Assembly: GCA_037367405.1 (NCBI GenBank)
Contig: JAZKJV010003256.1
Coordinates: 310,001 to 374,000 of the forward strand
Length of the DNA: 64,000 bases
Origin: Ottelia alismoides
Lineage: Eukaryota > Streptophyta > Magnoliopsida > Alismatales > Hydrocharitaceae
Direction: 5' to 3'
The notes below the pieces were generated by a model. That model was given only the letters and a program-made list of their open reading frames with translations. It did no database searches and was not told the origin of the DNA. Made by a program: the position numbers and the translations under genes. Shown here piece after piece: positions 11,480-22,893 of the stretch. Numbering within the stretch: position 1 is the stretch's first letter; the number at the start of each line of letters is the position of its first letter.

Positions 11480-14023
11480 TGTTAGCCATGTGAGCCCGAG
11501 GCGAACCATTCTTACAATAAATGTTATTGTAATAAATATGTTTTATCAATAAATGTTATTGATTGTTCACTCCCTTTCTGAAATTAAGTGAATGAATGCA
11601 CTATAAGGTCCCTCTGTACAATTAGGGTTATGTACCACGGTCGTCTTGATAATCATATAGTTGTTGATTCATTAAATGAATCATAGAGGCTGGTGTTTGG
11701 ATGAATATCTAATGGGTTAGATAGAGGACTCATCAAGCACCGTCAAATGATTATTAAGAGATTATCTCTAGCCTGAGTAGGAGATGGCAATCCTTTCTCA
11801 CATATGTTGATATCTGACCGACCTCTAGAAGCAGGTCCTCTGCATGGGAATAGTGATTATGAGGTGTCAGATTAGTTAGGTCAAAGAGTTGACTTAGCGA
11901 GATCGAGATAACCTAAGTCCTATGTTGAATACTGTCACAGCATAGGCACACATCCTCTGACCAGAGACAGATGTGTTACTATATGTCTGAGTATGTACAT
12001 TTGGCAGACCATTAGGTTGATGACCTAACCAAGGTCTATACACCGACGAGCTGGTGTGCATATAAGGGCATATGAGTAATACGATCTCTCAAAGGGATCA
12101 TACAGGTTCACTTATGAACCGGAAGACATGAGCTCACTCACGAGGTATTGGGACCGATCAAATTCCATGCATGGTCGTCGTGCTTTGGAAGAATGACAAG
12201 AATTTGAAGGTATGATATATGCTTTGGGACAGCATATGATCGATACCAAATCCCAATGACCAAGATTGAGAAACTTGGTGATCAAACCCTGAAGAAGACA
12301 GTGTAAAATTGATCTTCATCTTCAGGTTGATCATTGGTCTTCCAGTATGCAGGATGTGCATGTATTGGGAATACCTGAGGGTGATGTGATCATAAACGAT
12401 TGCATAACCATGACGCTTCCAGTCCGAGGGAGTGATGAAACAGGTCTGGATTTTAGTGACTACTCTCAGTAGAGAAGTAACTTGATCTTAGTCCAAGTGT
12501 TGGACATTGATCTAAATGTGATTCAGATGCAATGAGAAGATTAAGTATACGGACTTGATTTAATCAAGCATCTGTGGGAGGTCCGTTAGATCTGGATTTG
12601 AGATGAGATCTCAATATCCAAGTCACTATACGTGGAATAATACAATCGCCCCGTCCTTATCTCCAAGTATCTGCGGAGAAATCACATTATTCTTGAAGGA
12701 GTTCAAGAATAATTCCTATGATGAATTTAGTATCCAAGCAAGAAGGTCTTGATGATTAAATGATATTTAATTATCAAGTATAATATGAATGAGGTTCATA
12801 TTGTGAGAATGATTATTCAAGATAATTAAATGGGATATAATTATCAAGGATAAGCAGATCGTGGATAGTACTATCCATAAAATCTGTGTATATTATAAAT
12901 ATGATTTATAATATATGACAGAGAGAGAGAATTTTTGTAAATAGCATTTGTTAATTATTAATGTGGATTGGATTCACATTAATTAATTAATCGGAAATGT
13001 GATTTACAAATTAGTTTGGGATGTGAATATGATTCACGTAATTTTTCAATGGTATGATTAAAATATTCACAAATTAATTTGGAATAAATTTGGTGGATAT
13101 TATTGCAATAAAAGTTATTGCAATTTATTAAGAAATAATAGGAATAAATAAAAAGGAGACAAAAACACCACCAAAAAGAGGTGGCATCACCAATGACTTG
13201 GTCATAGGTGACGCCCCCTATTTTTTAGGGTGGTTTGTTGTCTCTCTTATTTTTTATCTTGTTATCTCTTAATAATTAATTTATGTTAATTAAATTGTGT
13301 TGATAATAATTCAACATATATTTAATTTAATATAAATTAATGTTGTTGGTTTTTAACCAACAACAATCATGGCCATTGATTAAGACAAGGATGATCATAG
13401 CCGTTGGATCCATGTATGCCATGGATTGAGATCCATTGGATTCCAAACTAATATATAAGGAGGGCAACACTAGCACTTTGGAATACACGACTGGATAGAG
13501 TACACACCTACTCTACTCTCTCTCTCTCTCATTCTCGTCCTCTCTCTCCATCTCTCTAAGGTGGCCGTCCATCTATGTGTTGAGAGAGAGAGCTTCTCGC
13601 CTTCGCCTTCAACTACTCGAGGATCTCCATCTTCTTTGGGGATGCTTGCTCTAGAGGAAGACGATGGATTTCGTTGGACAAAATCAGGAGATTCGAGGCT
13701 TGGATCTTCATCAAGGATTGCGGGAGTCACGTTTCTCATCATCGTGCCCGCAAGTGCTGTCTTCGTGGATCGGACTTGAGATAGGAGGATCTCTTGCTTT
13801 AGAGATCTCGTGATCACAACCACGCTTCTAGAGGTATTTCTAATACTTTGTGGTTTGATGAAACGATCCAAGAAACGTTCTTGTGATCATGTGGTTTCAT
13901 CACAAGTTTTAAATTTTTTAAAATTCTGCTGCACCTTGCGACTAGTGCGACTAGTCGCCCCGATCGCATGAGATGTGATCGTCATGCTTCCATGATGCGC
14001 TTGAGGATTCTCAATATCCTTCA
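11480..14023 (+). repeat. Copia-2 5' LTR (2.54 kb)
   Basis: Starts TGTTAGCC and ends tatccttca. It contains a hairpin (TGTTGTTGG...CCAACAACA, about 13340-13370), a promoter-like taatatataagg near 13450, a (CT)n tract near 13510-13560, and the same conserved end block as the other Copia LTRs. Short open frames such as 13470-13871 and 13561-13779 fall inside it and recur in the 3' LTR, so they are not host genes. Confidence 0.9.
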
Positions 14024-14025
14024 AG

Positions 14026-14038
14026 TGGTATCAGAGCC
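14026..14038 (+). other. Primer-binding site of Copia-2 (initiator tRNA-Met)
   Basis: TGGTATCAGAGCC is complementary to the 3' end of plant initiator methionine tRNA and lies two bases after the LTR end. It is the standard Copia priming site and confirms plus orientation. Confidence 0.93.
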
Positions 14039-14729
14039 TTAGGTTGAAAAAGATTTTGGATATGATCCATGAACCTAGGATGACTTGGGTTTGAAAGGGT
14101 CGCGAAAGTTTTTATCGCATTTCAATTTTTCGTGCAGCTGTCTAATTGATTTTTTTCGGCACTGTTTAAATTGTTTAAACACGAAATATTCAATTGGATT
14201 TTGTTCTCCATTAAATAAGGAAATCATAGGATCTGAGTTTACTAAATTTGGATTTAATTTGCTCAAGATATGGCCTTTTGAATAAGCATGTATTCATTGT
14301 TGCGGGAACAGCAAATCTGAATGTGATTAATTTGTTAATTACAATTTTGATGCACCTCGAAATGCGTGAAATATTACTTAGGTTCTGTTTAAATTAAGTT
14401 GGCAATAATAGGAAACAGATTTTACGAATTTTGGATTTAAATTGATCAAGATAAGTTAATTTTAGTGATTAGGGGTCACTGCTGAAAATTGACAAACTTG
14501 ATCATAAACCTTGTGATAGTCATTCAAACATGTTGATGAAAATTAATTGTTAATTTTATGAAATTGATTATTGATAAGTATTTGTGAAATATTTAAATAT
14601 GATAATCAATTCCTTGAATGACATCCTACTAACCATAATGATAAGATAGTTGATCTTGATCATTGGTTAATTTGAAATCATCAACAAACATTGTTTTCAT
14701 GCAAAACCCTAGGTCATCCTACAATAGTT
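14039..14729 (+). mobile_element. Copia-2 leader, 5' portion, cut by Copia-3
   Basis: Non-coding leader, collinear with the Copia-3 leader from 17241 (shared phrases such as ggcactgtttaaattgtttaaacacga and aggggtcactgctgaaa, read in pieces). It stops at the tagtt target duplication (14725-14729) of Copia-3. It resumes at 25391, where the sequence gtaggacaactttt leads into the same leader. Two small frames at 14075-14285 have no coding support. Confidence 0.8.
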
Positions 14730-17225
14730 TGTTGGCAATGTGAGCCCGAGGCGAACCATTCCTACAATAAATGTTATTGTAATAGATGATTTATCAATAA
14801 AAGTTATTGATTTTGTTTCACTCCCTTTCTGATATTGAATGAATGAATGCACTATAAGGTCCCTCTGTACAATAAGGGTTATGTACCATGGCCAACTTGA
14901 TAATCATACAGATGTTGATTCAATGATTGAATCATAGAGGTTGATGCTTGGATGAATATCTAAGGAGTTAGATAGAGGACTCATCAAGCATCATTAATGA
15001 TTAACAAGTAGTGATCTCCAGTCTGAGTGGGAGATGGCAATCCCATCTCATTAGACTGATATCTGATCGACCTCTTGATGCAGGTCCTCTGCATAGGAAT
15101 ATTGATTCGGATGTATCAGATTAGTTGAGTCAATGAGTTGACTTAACGAGATCGCGATAACCAAAGACCTATGATGAATACTGTCACATCACAGGCAAAC
15201 ATCCTCTGACCAGAGACAGATATATTACTATATGTCTGAGCATGTACATTTGGCAGACCAATAGGTTGATGACCTAATCAAGGTCTATACACCGACGAGC
15301 TGGTGTGCATGTAAGGGCATATGAGAAATATGATCTCTCAAAGGGATCATACAGGTTCACTTGTGAACCGGGAGACATGAGCTCACTCATGAGGTATTGG
15401 GATTGACCAAATTCCATGCATGGTCATCATGCTTTAGAAGCATGATATGAATTTGAAGGTAAGATATATGCTTTGTGAAAGCATATGATCTGTACCATAT
15501 CCCAAGGACCAAGATTGAGAAACTTAATGATCAAACTATGAAGATGACAGTGTAAAAGTGACCTTTGTCTTCATGATGATCATGAGTCTTCCAGTATGCA
15601 GGATGTGCAGGTATTGGGAATACCTGAAGGGTGATTTGATCATAAATGATTGTATAACCATGACGCTTCCATTCCGAGGGAGTGATGAAACAGGTCTGGA
15701 TTTTAGTGACTCCTCTCATTAGAGAAGTGACCTAATCTTAGTCCATGAACTGGACATTGATCTGAATGAGACTCAGATGCAATGAGAAGATTAGGTTTAC
15801 GGTCTTGATTTAATCAAGCATCTATGAGAGGTCCATGGGATCTGGATTTGAGATGTGATCTCAATATCCAAGTCACTATACGTGGAACAATACAATCGCC
15901 ATGTCCTTATCTCCAAGTATCTGAGGAGAAATAGCATTGTTCTTAAATGATTTAAGAACAATTCCATGAGATCTAAGCAAAGAGAAGTTGATAATTAAAT
16001 GTGATTTAATTATCATGATGTATGAGATATTATCCAATATAATTAAATGTGGTTTAATTATTATGGATAAGAATAATGTGGATAGCAATATCCAATTATT
16101 CATAATATATTATAAATGTGATTTACGATGTATTAGAGAGAGTTAAATATAATTTATATTAGTAGATTAATTATTAATGTGTATTGGATGCACATTGTTT
16201 AATTAATTGAAAATGTAAATTACATTTTATTTTGGGTTGTGAATTTGATTCACAATATTCCAATGTCAAGATTGCAATATTCCCAAAATTAATTGAGAAT
16301 TATTTTGGAGAATTAAAATACTAACAAATTGTTGTTGGAAATTGGATGGAGAGAAAATCAAGGAGATTACCCTCCCCTTTTGGAAAGGAGGGGGCGGCAC
16401 CAATTCCTTGAGGGAATTGGTGGCCGTCCCCCCTTCCAAAGAGGAAGGTGTATCTCCCTTATTTTCTCTCTCTCTATTTGTGTGGTTTAATTTGGTATTA
16501 TATTTATTTGATTTATCAAATATATTTAATCAAAATTAAATCACAAGTTGTTGGCTTTTACCAACAACAATCTTGACCATTGGATTGTCATAAATCAATC
16601 TCAACCATTGATTTTATATGACACATGGATTGAGATCCATGGATCCCAAAACCCTATAAATAGAGAGGCATTCTTGGCTCTCTCTTTACACATGCTATAG
16701 TAGCAAAACTCTCTCTCTCTTTCTCTCATACTCGACAGCCCTCTCTCCCCCTTCTTCTTGGTGGCCGTCCACCTTGGTGGAGAGAATCGTCGTCGCCCGC
16801 ACCCTCATGCTACCGCTTCGACGCTCTGCGGTTCTTCGTCTACTTCGAGTGCTTCGCCTATGAAGGAGAAGTTCGATCTCGTGCGACGAGATCGGGAGCA
16901 ACCCTGCTTGGATCAACTTCTTGGATTGCGAGGACACCGCGGTTCATCCCCGCGCTCGCAAGCGATCTCTCCGACGATCGGACTTGAGACAGGAGGTCTC
17001 TTCTCTTAGAGACTCGACCAACCACGCTTCAAGAGGTATAGCATTATACTTGTTGTGGTTATAGATGAAATGATCTGAGAATGGTTCTTGGATCATGTGG
17101 TTTCATCGAATAAATTTTTTAAATTCCGCTGCACCAAACAACTAGTATGACTAGTCGTTCTTCGTCGTATCCGATACGACGCTCACGCTTCCGTGATACG
17201 CTTGAGGATCTCTCCATATCCTTCA
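14730..17225 (+). repeat. Copia-3 5' LTR (2.50 kb)
   Basis: TGTTGGCA...CCTTCA termini. U3 is AT-rich with a hairpin TTGTTGG-n6-CCAACAA at 16548-16567 and a TATA box (ctataaata) at 16654-16662. After it come a (CT)n tract and a GC-rich R/U5. The 3' LTR repeats it with few differences. A short insertion-like block about 16375-16440 (tggaaaggaggggcggc type) is shared by both Copia-3 LTRs and is not evident at that place in Copia-1. Confidence 0.93.
16548..16662 (+). promoter_or_regulatory. Copia-3 LTR promoter: hairpin plus TATA box
   Basis: TATA box ctataaata at 16654-16662, about 90 bases after a perfect 7-bp inverted repeat TTGTTGG/CCAACAA. The same pairing of hairpin and TATA occurs in the Copia-1 LTR (about 2308-2425), the Copia-3 3' LTR (about 24716-24830) and, with taatatataagg, in the Copia-2 LTRs. 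This is the likely RNA polymerase II start region of the genomic RNA. No experimental start site can be inferred. Confidence 0.7.
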
Positions 17226-17227
17226 AG

Positions 17228-17240
17228 TGGTATCAGAGCC
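17228..17240 (+). other. Primer-binding site of Copia-3 (initiator tRNA-Met)
   Basis: TGGTATCAGAGCC two bases after the LTR end at 17225. Same as Copia-2; primes minus-strand DNA synthesis. Confidence 0.94.
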
Positions 17241-18960
17241 TTAGGTCGACGGTTTCGAATAGTGATTCGTTAACCAAGAACGACTTGGGTTCGCTAAGGT
17301 CGCGAAAGTTTTCATCGCATTTGATTTCGCAGATCTGTTTAGTAAATAAATTCGGCACTGTTTAAATTGTTTAAACACGAATTTTATACTTGGATTATGT
17401 TCCCCATTAAATAAGGAAACCATAGGATCTGAGTTTGCGTAAATCAGATTTCGTATGCTCGAGATATGGTCGTTTTAATGAACATGTATGCACTGTTGCG
17501 GGAACTGTGAATCTGAACGTGATTAAAATGTTAATTACTGTTTAGACTTGCCTCGAAATGCGTGAAACATCACTTAGGTTCTGTCTGAAATCAAATTAGC
17601 AAACTTTAGAAATTGACTTTGCTTAATTTGGATTTAATATGATTGAGATATGCCAATTTTAGTAAGTAGGGGTCACTGCTGAAATTGCTTTCCTAATCTA
17701 GAACCAAGTGATTGTCAATTAGTGAAATTAATTGTTAATTTCGTGAAATAATCTTGAAAAATATTTGTGAAATATTGAAACATGATTATTTGCCTAATTG
17801 ACTTGGCCCCAACCAATTAGTTGATTAGATTTGATCTAAACCTTAATTGGAATTACAATCATCAAACTTCTTGCTTGAATAGGACTTGGGAATTTGCCTA
17901 GCAAATTTCCTTAAAATCAAAATTGTTTTGATTACTATATGGTATAATTTCGATTGAAGAACCGATGATCATCTCAAGTACAAAATAATCAATTTGGCAT
18001 TATCCTTTACCGAGGTGGATATGGTGTCTAGTCGGGGATCGCTGGTCAGCGGGTTGCAACGTATGTGGTCCGCCCCACTCCCGTCGGTACTGGCCATGAC
18101 AGCGGGTAGGGCCGGGATAATGTCCGAGGGATTATGATGTATTTTTCTAATTATTAAAATACGAATTGATACGTACTTTGAGAATAATATCATATATATA
18201 TTCAAGCATAAAATTAAGTTTGATTGATTAAATTGGATTGATAATTAATTTAATACGATTAAGTTAATTATATCCAATTGAGAATACTCTAATATGATTA
18301 GAGTTAATAATTCCCTTGGAAGAATTAATTATATGAATGTGATTCATATTAATTAATTAAATTTGAATAAGAGGTGGAGGATCACATAAGTGACATCCAT
18401 GGTCTCCCGTCAAGGCGAAGGGTTTCCGTCGCCAGGGATTGTATATAGGAGACGCCTGTACGTAGTGACAGCTCCTATATACAAGCGCATCTGGATCGGA
18501 CTCTTTGCTTCTCGAAAGGGTAAGGCCGTATGCGTAGTGACCCCAATATCGGATCCTCATATTATTGGGGTGATATTGGATTACGTTTAGCGAGTTCTAA
18601 TCCTGTTGACGGTTGGTTCAATTAATGACAGATCAACATCACCTTAGGGGTGGTAGGCCTGGGTATTAAGGACCGAATTGGGAATGCAAGTTGGACTTGC
18701 AAGGCGGAATGTGTTCCCGCTTCTCTTTATTGGAGTTGCAGTTTCTCATATTATTGGGATGTAACAAAGATAAAGAGGAGATCCCAGTTCTTGCTTGAGA
18801 CATATCGGCAAGTATATCTCCTACTTTGAAAGTGAATAAGGGAATAAACTTTCATAGTTGACATAGCAAGACTAATTTGATTTAAAATGCCTTAATCAAA
18901 TAAAATTAAATTGAATATATGATTATATGTTCTAATATAGTGCATTCTCAATTTCAGAAG
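17241..18960 (+). mobile_element. Copia-3 leader (1.7 kb, non-coding, structured)
   Basis: A long untranslated leader before gag. From 18000 to 18600 it contains GC-rich inverted repeats: a perfect 13-bp stem ttgtatataggag/ctcctatatacaa (18439-18451 and 18472-18484), and an 8-bp stem ccccaata/tattgggg (18541-18548 and 18563-18570). Both are conserved in Copia-2 (about 25993-26130). This position suits packaging or dimerisation signals, but that is inference. No frame longer than 80 codons is convincing. Confidence 0.7.
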
Positions 18961-21900
18961 ATGAAGTCCATGAACCCACTGAGCAGGATTCTGGAGGTCA
19001 ACCAATTGACCGGACCGAATTACTCGGATTGGATCCGTAATTTGGAGCTTGTGCTTTCGGCAGAGCGCATCAGCTATGTGCTCTCTGAAAACAAACTTGA
19101 AAACCCTAAATCTAAGGAAGACAAAGCATATAATGACAAGTATGATGAAGATCATGTCTTGGCTAGGTGCTATATCTTGGGTTCTCTCTCCAATGTTCTT
19201 CAGAAGCAACATGTAGAGATGAGTACTTGCCAGGATATCATGTAGAATCTAAAGGATATGTTTGGTGACATTAACCGCACCTAGCGGTACAATGTTATGA
19301 AAGAACTCGTTCGCTGCAAGATGCAGGAAGGGACCTCGGTCCGCGAGCATGTACTCAAAATGTTTGGGTACTTGTCGGAGCTTGAGACTCTGGGGGCAAT
19401 GATGGATGCAGACATGCAATCTGATTTCATTCTGCTGTCATTGCCCAAATCTTTCAATAACTTTGTGGTGTCATTCCACATGAATAAACTGGAACTGACA
19501 AATGTTGGGCTTCTTGTTGCATTAAAGTCTGCAGAAGACGTAATGAAAAAAGATGGTCCCACTGGCACTGCAATGGTTGCACAGGTCAAAGGGAAGCGCG
19601 GTCGGAAGCAAGGTTCTCGGAAGGGCCCGGCCCAGAAGAGAAAGAAGAAGGGACAAAGTGTTGCCTCATCTTCCAATGCATCCACTTTAATGGCGTCGAA
19701 GAAAACCGACGTCTGTCACCACTGCAAGAAGCTGGGGCACTGGAGGCGTAATTACCCGGATTACCTGAAGTCGATCGACAAAGGTAAAGCCCCAGCAGGT
19801 ATGAAATCTACATTTATCATAGAAACCAGCTTTCTCGTCGGACGAGAAGGAAGTTGGGTTGTTGATTCTGGTGCTTCTGTTCATGTATGCAATTTGTTGC
19901 ATTTGTTTCAGGAAACTAGAAAGCTTGAAGAAGGGGAGATAGTCATCCAGATGGGATCTGATGCAAGTGTTGCAGCAGTCACCGTCGGGACTTGTCGACT
20001 ATCATTATCTAGTGGTAGAGTCCTAGTACTTAAAGAGTGTCTTTATGTACCTGAAGTCAGAAGGAATCTAATATCTGTATCTAAGTTAGTTAGAAGTGGG
20101 TATTCATTCCTGTTCTGTAATAAATTAGTCATAAACCGTTATGATAAATATATTGCAGATGGTATTTTGACTTCTGGAGGACTCTATGAATTGTGCATTG
20201 ATAAATGTGTTATGAATGTTACAAGCACTAATAAAAACCCTAAGAGATCCAGGGAGAATGAAAATCTCTCAAATGAGATTTGGCATCAAAGGCTTGGTCA
20301 TTTGTCTGTTGATAAGATCAATAGATTAATTAAGGATGGACCTTTAGATTTTCTACAGGTTCAACCTTTGCCTACTTGCAAGAATTGCATTCAATGAAAA
20401 ATGACCAAGATGCCTTTTCGTAACAAGGTTACAAGATGTGAAGGTATTATTGACCTAATACATACTGATGTATGCGGTCCCTTCAGTACCGCGACCCGAA
20501 ATGGATATCGATATTATTTGACGTTTATTGATGACCATTCGCGATACGGGTTTATCTTCCTATTACGTCATAAGTCTGAAACCTTTGAAAAGTTCAAAGA
20601 ATTCAAGGCTTTGGTTGAGAACCAAACCGATAGGAAGATTAAACGAATTCGATCTGATCGAGGTGGCGAATACCTATCAGATGAATTTAAGGAATACCTT
20701 AAAGAGAATGGAATTATTTCCAATCTCACTCCTCCTGGAACTCCCCAACTTAATGGTGTTGCTGAAAGACGCAACAGAACCATCATGGATATGGTTCGTT
20801 CAATGATGAGCAAAGTACATTTACCACTTAGTTTCTGGGGATATGCAGTAGAGACTGCAATATATATCCTGAATAAGATTCCTAGCAAATATGTACCTAA
20901 GACTCCTCATGAGCTCTGGTATGGAACCAAACCTAGTGTTAATCACTTGAGGGTTTGGGGTTGCTTGGTCCATGCAAAGAATGTGGATGAAAGCAAGCTA
21001 GAATCTCGCTCTCGTGAGTGTTACTTCATAGGGTATGTTAGAGATGGTATTGGATACCAACTCTATGACCCTGAGACTCAGAAGGTTTTTGTTTCTAGAG
21101 ATGTGAAATTTCTGGAGAATGATTTTCTTAAGGGTCAAGATAAATATGAAGTAAAGGAAATCATTGAATCTCCTGAGGATTATGAGCTTCCTGAACCAGA
21201 AACTGAAGAAGTAAATAAAGATGATACACCCATACCTCTTCGAAGGAGTTCGAGGGTGGTTGCACCACCAGAAAGGTATGGATTCCATGTGTCAGGTGAA
21301 ACTGACAGTGATCCTACTTCATTTGATGAAGCACTCGCGGATCATGACATGGATAGATGGATGCTAGCAATGAAGTCAGAAATTGACTCCATGCATAAGA
21401 ATGGTGTATGGACCCTAGAGGATCCACCTAAAGGGGTAAAACCCATTGGGTGCAAATGGATCTTCAAGAGAAAGAGGGGACCTGATGGGAAAGTAGAGAC
21501 TTTCAAGGCACGGCTCGTAGCCAAGGGCTACACACAGAGAGAAGGCATCGACTACGATGAGACATTCTCTCCTGTGGCTATGCTTAAATCCATCAGGGCA
21601 TTGCTAGCTATAGCTGCATATCTTGACTACGACATCTGGCAGATGGACGTCAAGACGGCTTTCCTCAATGGATACCTCGAGGAGGATATCTACATGGGGC
21701 AGCCCCAGGGCTTCATGACTGAGGATGGCAAAGTATGCAAGCTGAAGAAATCCATCTATGGGCTCAAGCAAGCTTCTCGTAGCTGGAACATCAGATTTGA
21801 TAAAACCATAAAGAGTTATGATTTTGTGCAGAATCCTGGTGAACCTTGTGTGTACAAGAAGCTTAATGGGAGCGCCATTGTGTTCATCGTGCTTTATGTA

Positions 21901-22878
21901 GATGACATCCTTATCATTGGGAATGATACAGGGATGATGACCAGTGTGAAAATTTGGCTGTCCCATACCTTTGAGATGGAAGATCTTGGAGAAGCCTCTT
22001 ACATCTTGGGTCTGAAGCTGTTTAGAAACTGAGAGAAGAGGATATTGGGATTGTCACAGTAAGGATACATTAAGAAGATTCTTGAACGATTCCGTATGGA
22101 TAGTTCCAAGAAAGGATTCTTACCCTTGAGACATGGTATCCACCTGTCTAAAGGAATGGCTCCTCAAACTGTTGAGGAAAAGAAGGCCATGGCTGGATGT
22201 CCTTATGCATCAGCCGTAGGAAGCTTAATGTATGCCATGATGTGTACTAGGCCAGATATCTGCCATGCAATGGGAGTGGTAAGTCGTTACCAATCCTGCT
22301 ATGGAGAACAACACTGGAATGCAGTAAAGAACATCTTCAAATATCTAAGACGGACGCAAGATTACATCTTGGTCTATGGAGATGGTGATCTCCAAGTCTT
22401 GGGATATACAGATTCTGACTTCCAATCGGATATTGATGATCGAAAGTCGACATCAGGGTTTGTGTTCCTGTTGAACGGTGATGTTGTGAGCTGGAGAAGC
22501 AAGAAGCAGGACACTACAACCGATTCAACAACAGAAGCCGAATACATTGCCGCATCGGATGCTGCAAAGGAGGCGGTGTGGTTGCGCAAGTTCGTACAGG
22601 AGCTTGGCGTAGTTTCCTCTGATACTCCCATCCCGCTACTCTGTGATAACACGGGAGCCATTGTCCAGGCGAAGGAACCCAGATGGCATCAGAAGAGCAA
22701 GCACGTAGAAAGGAAATACCACATCATTCGGGAGATTCAAAAGCGTGGTGACATCATCATCACCAAGGTGGCCTCCGCCGACAACGTTGCTGATCCTCTT
22801 ACCAAACCTCTGACACAGAAGGTTTTTGACCAGCATGTAATGAGTATGGGTTTATGGCTTGTTCCTGAATGGTTCTGA
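18961..22878 (+). pseudogene. Copia-3 gag-pol polyprotein, one frame with five stops
   Basis: The ATG at 18961 follows an AATTTCAGAAG context conserved in Copia-2. About 1306 codons stay in one frame to the stop at 22876-22878, broken by stops at 19243, 19282, 20395, 22030 and 22060. In order: gag (from 18961); zinc knuckle CHHCKKLGHWRRNY, where the last Cys has become Tyr (about 19715-19755); protease with VVDSGAS (about 19856); integrase with HQRLGH and CKNC, D, D and E in GVAERRNR; RT with YVDDILIIGND (about 21895-21925); RNase H with TDSDF, DDRKSTSG and EAEYIA (22096-22878). Copia-2 has sense codons at all five positions, so the element was intact recently. It would make the virus-like particle and copy the element RNA. 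Confidence 0.92.
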
Positions 22879-22893
22879 GGGCTAGTGGGAGAT
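22879..22893 (+). other. Polypurine tract of Copia-3
   Basis: gggctagtgggagat begins at the base after the gag-pol stop codon and ends at the base before the 3' LTR. The same tract stands in Copia-1 (387-401) and Copia-2 (30401-30415). It primes plus-strand synthesis. Confidence 0.85.

Noticed and set aside
14026..17240. tRNA-like sequences
   Set aside because: Only short tRNA-complementary primer sites of retrotransposons; no full cloverleaf.
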